Shown here one piece after another: positions 60,414-64,000 of a stretch of DNA of 64,000 nt; the stretch's first letter is position 1; each line of letters starts with the position of its first letter. The notes under the pieces are model-generated. The model was not told where the DNA came from. It was given only the letters and a program-made list of their open reading frames with translations, and ran no database searches. Source of the stretch: an uncultured Methylococcaceae bacterium (GTDB lineage: Bacteria > Pseudomonadota > Gammaproteobacteria > Methylococcales > Methylomonadaceae); NCBI GenBank assembly GCA_903928685.1, contig CAIYRS010000077.1, forward strand, positions 1 to 64,000, given 5' to 3'. A program made the position numbers and the translations under genes.

Positions 60414-61271
60414 TCAATCATCATCCCCGTGTTTGCTGGCTTTTGGTATAGGCAGCAAAGGAATGTGCTGGCTTTCTAAAATGCCTTTAATGGCATCGGC
60501 ATTTTTATCAATTAATTTATCCAGCTGCGCTTTGCGGGCTTTGTCGCCATTGCGTACTGCCATCGCCATGGAAAATTCAAATTTCATGCTTGGGGCGGAT
60601 TGCATGGGGATGAACGTGTAACTGTCTTTAGGGCTTTGGCTGATGATATAGCCAGCGATAGGCCCCCATAAAATTGCCATGTCGATTTTTTTGGCTTTTA
60701 AATCCGCTTCCATTTGCATGGCAACGTTATTGTTTTCATCGCCAGACATGGATTGGTAAGGGATACCTTGGCCCAGCAAATCCATTTTTTGCAGCCAAGC
60801 TGTGCCTGGGCTGCGGTCAAACATGGCGATTTTTAAATTCTCTTGGCGTTGCAGCGGCACTTCCGCCAATTGTTCGGCGCGTTTAATGTCATCCCAGCCA
60901 CGGCCTTTGGCGATCAACAACACATAGCTGGAGTGGTAATAAGGTTTGCTGGTCAGCACCATGTCGGAATCCGCAGGCATACCCATGACCACATCGCATT
61001 TGAAGACTTTGCTATCGACAGCGTTGTCATCCAGCGGTGCGGTTAAGGTGTTGCGGATAAAGCCAATGCGTTGTGGAAACCAAGTATATTCCAGCGTTTG
61101 TCCCAGTTGTTTGGCGAACAGTTCGGCGATTTTATTTTCAAAACCGTCGAGCTTTTTGCTGGAGTAGGGCGGGTTGAGTGGGTCGGCGCAAACTTTGAAG
61201 GTTTCGGCGGCTTGCGCGTTTACGGCAAAGCCAACCAGCGCGCAGACAGCAAGGTTTTTAGCAAATTTCAT
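60414..61271 (-). CDS. xoxJ: XoxJ/MoxJ-type periplasmic binding protein
   Basis: 285 aa with signal peptide (FAKNLAVCALVGFAVNAQAA). FKVCADPLNPPYSSKKLDGF then ENKIAELFAKQLGQTLEYTW and SKPYYHSSYVLLI are features of the quinoprotein-dehydrogenase-associated substrate-binding proteins. These accompany XoxF or MxaF methanol dehydrogenases and help activate or mature the enzyme. No xoxF, xoxG or mxa gene is in the window, so this copy stands alone with a small lipoprotein gene 17 bp upstream. Alternative: a paralog serving another PQQ dehydrogenase. Confidence 0.82.
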   Translation of the reverse strand: MKFAKNLAVCALVGFAVNAQAAETFKVCADPLNPPYSSKKLDGFENKIAELFAKQLGQTLEYTWFPQRIGFIRNTLTAPLDDNAVDSKVFKCDVVMGMPADSDMVLTSKPYYHSSYVLLIAKGRGWDDIKRAEQLAEVPLQRQENLKIAMFDRSPGTAWLQKMDLLGQGIPYQSMSGDENNNVAMQMEADLKAKKIDMAILWGPIAGYIISQSPKDSYTFIPMQSAPSMKFEFSMAMAVRNGDKARKAQLDKLIDKNADAIKGILESQHIPLLPIPKASKHGDDD

Positions 61272-61288
61272 GTAGATGTCCTAGTCAA

Positions 61289-61555
61289 TCAAGAATCGAT
61301 TTCTTCGATAAAGGTGTTTTGTATCGGGGTTTGGATGTAGTGTTTTTTCTCGTCCCAAAAATAGTAATAGCCTTTTTCGCTGGTGGTGACTTTACCGTTT
61401 TTGATTAGCCAGGTTTTTTCGGTGTTGCCGTTGGCGTAAGTGACGCGGTAATTGCCGTCGATAAATTCCACGACTTTTCTGGATAATTGGTTTTGTTGGT
61501 CTTGGGTGCAGCCAGCTATTACGCTTAGCAGGAAGAGTATGCTGATTTTTTTCAT
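61289..61555 (-). CDS. Small lipoprotein
   Basis: 88 aa. Lipoprotein signal with lipobox VIAGC (cysteine at residue 16). The mature part is basic and aromatic (RVTYANGNTEKTWLIKNGKV, GYYYFWDEKKHYIQ). It starts at ATG 61555 and ends 17 bp before xoxJ, implying one transcript. No family recognised. Confidence 0.7.
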   Translation of the reverse strand: MKKISILFLLSVIAGCTQDQQNQLSRKVVEFIDGNYRVTYANGNTEKTWLIKNGKVTTSEKGYYYFWDEKKHYIQTPIQNTFIEEIDS

Positions 61556-61640
61556 AGTATTTTTAAATTTAGTAACTTGTTGGATGTGCTGAACCTAAGG
61601 GTATGAACCAAAGCGAAGCGCATCGTTCACTTGAATTAGT

Positions 61641-62801
61641 TTACTCGGATTTTGGTTTACGCAAACTCAAGGTCACGCCGAAAGTCCCAGCATAGATGAC
61701 AAAACCTAAGACCATCATCGCCACCACGGGGTCGATTTGGTTGGAAGCGGCTAAGGTATAGCAGCCGACGCCAACCAGCATGGCGACGTTATTGAAGAAA
61801 CCTTGCAAGGCCACGGCGCGTCCGCTGCCGATACTTTGTTTGCCTAATTCTTGCAGCACGGCGTTAATCGGCACAATAAACATGCCGCCCATGACACCAA
61901 TCAACAATAACGCGATGCGGGCAGGCCAGATGCTGTCGGTCATGCTCAGTGCCACCACAAAAACTGCCATCAGATAAGACGGGATGCGGGCGCGGCGGAT
62001 TTTTTCTATGGGGATGAGCAAGATCACGATAGCCGATCCTAAAATAATGCCGATGGCTAAAAACAAGGTGAGAAAGGCGATGTCGGTGGTGTTTTTGGTC
62101 ATCAGCACTAATGGTGCCCAAGCGATGATAATCACCCGCAAAGTCGCTGCCGCCAGCCAGAATAAGCCGCCGCCGAGTATGGCGAATGACGATCGTGGCA
62201 AGGTAAAAAACTCGCCGATCTCTTTGCCAAACGCGATGATTTTAGAACCCGGATTGGCTTTGCTAATTGTGCCTTTGGGCAAAAATACCGTGAGCATTGC
62301 CGATAAGATAAACAGCACAACCGTCCCTATTAGCGACAACTGCGTGGAATAATCCGCCGCCGCCGCGCCTGCCATCATGCCCAGCAAAATCGCCAAGATG
62401 GTTGAGCCTTCCATCAAGCTGTTGGCTTTCACCAAGTAATTGTGGTCAGCAAGTTCAGGGAGAATGCCGTATTTGACCGGATTGTAAATGGCTGCACCGA
62501 CACCAACGATGCTATACGCCAAAATCGGCTCGACATTTAACAACAACAAACCCGCGCCAGTGGCTTTGATTAAGTTGGCGATCAGTAAAATTCGGGGTTT
62601 GGCGTGGGTGTCGGCAATCTCACCCACCCATGGCGCTAACACCACATACGCAATGGTAAAAGCACTTTGCACCGCCGGAATATACCAACTTTCGGTATGG
62701 CTGGAGTGCATCACAATGGCAATCACGGTAAACAATACGGCATTATCAGCAAAGGCCGACAAGAATTGGGCAAACAGTAACGGGTAGATTTGTTTGTTCA
62801 T
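61641..62801 (-). CDS. lplT: Lysophospholipid transporter LplT (MFS)
   Basis: 386 aa, 12 membrane segments. FAQFLSAFADNAVLFTVIAI and LAPWVGEIADTHAKPRILLI are LplT/MFS landmarks, with AAIYNPVKYGILPELADHNY (loop motif) and NAVLQELGKQSIGSGRAVAL. It flips lysophospholipids inward across the inner membrane so that Aas can re-acylate them. Its partner aas lies 940 bp upstream on the same strand but is separated by the MntA-HepT module. ATG at 62801. Confidence 0.9.
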   Translation of the reverse strand: MNKQIYPLLFAQFLSAFADNAVLFTVIAIVMHSSHTESWYIPAVQSAFTIAYVVLAPWVGEIADTHAKPRILLIANLIKATGAGLLLLNVEPILAYSIVGVGAAIYNPVKYGILPELADHNYLVKANSLMEGSTILAILLGMMAGAAAADYSTQLSLIGTVVLFILSAMLTVFLPKGTISKANPGSKIIAFGKEIGEFFTLPRSSFAILGGGLFWLAAATLRVIIIAWAPLVLMTKNTTDIAFLTLFLAIGIILGSAIVILLIPIEKIRRARIPSYLMAVFVVALSMTDSIWPARIALLLIGVMGGMFIVPINAVLQELGKQSIGSGRAVALQGFFNNVAMLVGVGCYTLAASNQIDPVVAMMVLGFVIYAGTFGVTLSLRKPKSE

Positions 62802-62833
62802 GGTAGCCTTGGTTTGGGTGATTTGAAATTGTG

Positions 62834-62885
62834 GTAGCCCGCATTATTTATGCTCCAGAGGGTAAGCAAGCTTCATGCGGGCCAC
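62834..62885. repeat. Hairpin gtagcccgcat...atgcgggccacc
   Basis: Inverted arms of about 11 bp enclose a fragment of the 10054-10188 repeat (ctccagagggtaagc). It lies between hepT and lplT and could terminate or attenuate between the toxin-antitoxin pair and the transporter. Confidence 0.5.
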
Positions 62886-62902
62886 CGTTATCAAGATTGC
62901 CT

Positions 62903-63322
62903 TTATGGGTTTTCCCTGACGTAACTGACGATGGCTTGGGTAAATGCCACTAATTCATCCAAATCCACCGTTATTATGGTGGTCAGTATTGCTATGTCCA
63001 ATTGTTGATATTGGTGTACGGCAATATTTCGGAAACCTACCATGGCTTTCATCCGAGTTGCTAAGGTTTCATTAATGCACTGTTGACGTGCCAACAACAT
63101 AAAGGCATCACTGCTGGAATTGGGTATGCCGATTTTATAACGCTTGATGACATGGTTGGCGAGATCAATAGCTTGCTCGCAAGCGCGGGTGATATTCAAG
63201 ATAGCGGCATCTTGACGGCTGTAATCTGCGGCAAAACCACTGCCAGCTTGGCTGTATTCTTCTCTGGCGCGTTGGATGCAGCGCTGGATACTCTGTACTT
63301 TATTAATGATGATGTCGTTCAT
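62903..63322 (-). CDS. hepT: HepT-type HEPN RNase toxin
   Basis: 139 aa, all-helical HEPN protein. The catalytic and modification motif RX4HXY is present as RNIAVHQY near residue 102: the RX4-6H RNase motif plus the tyrosine that MntA adenylylates in studied pairs. It overlaps mntA by 4 bp (ATGA). Predicted to cleave RNA when not modified. I see no defect. Confidence 0.9.
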   Translation of the reverse strand: MNDIIINKVQSIQRCIQRAREEYSQAGSGFAADYSRQDAAILNITRACEQAIDLANHVIKRYKIGIPNSSSDAFMLLARQQCINETLATRMKAMVGFRNIAVHQYQQLDIAILTTIITVDLDELVAFTQAIVSYVRENP

Positions 63323-63741
63323 ACTTTATACGCTGTTCCGGTGCGCCAAAATTCATCGACAATGTCGGCACGCTCGGCATTGAGTTTTTGATAAAAAGAC
63401 AGCGATAGCATTTCAAACTCATCCGCCGCGTAGCTATCCGCGCAAAAAATACGGCGATTGGCATTGATGATTTGTTGTTGCATCACCGTAGATACTTGCC
63501 GCAAATTTAATAAATCAATCGGTTTATCAAGCGCATCAGCAAGATTTTGTTGTATTGCCAGCCACGTTTTTAAGTCGGTATTTTTAGCATGGCGATGCGG
63601 CAATAGCACGGCAATATCGACATCGCTTTCGGCATTTTCCTGTTCGGTGGCGTAAGAGCCGAACAGATAAATCGCCTGTAAATCGGGAAACGCCAACTGT
63701 AGTTGTTGGGTCATGCGCGTTTCGGTCAACATAGCTAGCAT
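63319..63741 (-). CDS. mntA: MntA-type nucleotidyltransferase antitoxin
   Basis: 140 aa minimal nucleotidyltransferase. The motif GSX10DXD is exact: GSYATEQENAESDVD near residue 28, followed by IAVLLPHR. It transfers AMP from ATP to the tyrosine of the partner HEPN toxin and so inactivates it. ATG at 63741 begins one base after the stop of aas, and another in-frame ATG (63732) is possible. It is thus expected to be translated from the aas transcript. Confidence 0.9.
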   Translation of the reverse strand: MLAMLTETRMTQQLQLAFPDLQAIYLFGSYATEQENAESDVDIAVLLPHRHAKNTDLKTWLAIQQNLADALDKPIDLLNLRQVSTVMQQQIINANRRIFCADSYAADEFEMLSLSFYQKLNAERADIVDEFWRTGTAYKV

Positions 63742-63742
63742 C

Positions 63743-64000
63743 TTATGACAATCGACTTTGCGCCAGTTCAGTCACCGCCGGATAGTTGACTTTGCCCGTC
63801 GCCATTACCGGAATGGTATCAACTTCAATAATCTTTTTAGGCAAACCGATGGCGGCAAAGCCTGTGGCGACGGCTGTCAATTCCGACAAATTGGCTGATT
63901 TTTGGGTAGTCAATAAGATGATCTGCTCGCCTTTTTTTGGATCGGGCAGGCTGATGACCGCATGTTGGGCGTCGGGCCAGGCTTTTGTCGCCAGTTGTTC
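63743..64000 (-). CDS. aas: Aas acyl-ACP synthetase/lysophospholipid acyltransferase, C-terminal end (partial)
   Basis: The last 85 residues are visible; the rest lies beyond the window. KAWPDAQHAVISLPDPKKGE (C-terminal domain of acyl-activating enzymes), GLPKKIIEVDTIPVMATGKV (with the conserved Gly-Lys) and NYPAVTELA match the AMP-forming C-terminus of Aas. Aas re-acylates 2-acyl-glycerophosphoethanolamine. Pairing with lplT downstream supports this over a general acyl-CoA ligase, but only the end is seen. Confidence 0.7.
   Translation of the reverse strand, partial: EQLATKAWPDAQHAVISLPDPKKGEQIILLTTQKSANLSELTAVATGFAAIGLPKKIIEVDTIPVMATGKVNYPAVTELAQSRLS

Overview
The window looks like chromosome from a gammaproteobacterial methylotroph, most likely a Methylococcales methanotroph. 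This is inferred from the gene set: a XoxJ-type periplasmic binding protein of PQQ/lanthanide methanol oxidation, a very large pyruvate:ferredoxin oxidoreductase next to a dihydroorotate-dehydrogenase-like protein, PEP synthase, a truncated globin relic, MlaA, HflD and the Aas/LplT lysophospholipid pair. No rRNA, tRNA or CRISPR array was seen.

Layout. Positions 279-13901 are mostly central metabolism on the minus strand: ketopantoate reductase, a membrane alpha/beta-hydrolase, PEP synthase, a frameshifted globin, small unknown genes, a HicAB toxin-antitoxin pair, a second hydrolase, the dihydroorotate-dehydrogenase-like protein and NifJ. NifJ has an FNR/ANR-like box upstream and an in-frame palindromic repeat inside its coding sequence. 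Positions 14567-22040 look like an envelope or secondary-metabolite locus: a 2OG-Fe(II) oxygenase, an O-antigen-ligase-like polymerase, a hexapeptide acyltransferase, an adenylation-carrier-membrane fusion protein and a divergent membrane C13 peptidase. Positions 22232-33032 carry a MATE exporter, an unknown protein, the SelO AMPylase, a complete IS1182-family element with 16-bp inverted repeats and a 4-bp target duplication, a KefB/C-type antiporter, a sulfotransferase and MlaA. An AT-rich gap of about 700 bp (32886-33587) follows, with four DnaA-box-like 9-mers.

The right half is more accessory: an M60/M88-type secreted metalloprotease, an exported amidohydrolase, a GIY-YIG protein, a P1B-type ATPase overlapping a b-type cytochrome, relics of IS3 and of REP-associated tyrosine transposases (RAYTs), a secreted protein with an internal duplication, an 817-aa nuclease-NTPase protein, a BrnTA module, a DUF2130 nuclease-like protein, a polysaccharide deacetylase and a VWA-discoidin-TPR protein. 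The end holds a Gld-type ABC operon behind hflD, a small lipoprotein with XoxJ, and aas-mntA-hepT-lplT, where a MntA/HepT toxin-antitoxin module sits between two functionally paired lipid-repair genes.

The most striking feature of the window is its load of small non-autonomous repeats. There are two 158-bp elements with 31-bp terminal inverted repeats, two roughly 238-bp elements with 34-bp imperfect inverted repeats, a 48-bp element that inserted precisely into one of the latter, and a 96-bp relative of it that broke a RAYT gene. There are also RAYT-linked REP palindromes, a recurring palindrome with an AAACATGTTT core, and a palindrome translated as part of NifJ. Gene functions are family-level calls from visible motifs; nothing was confirmed by database search.
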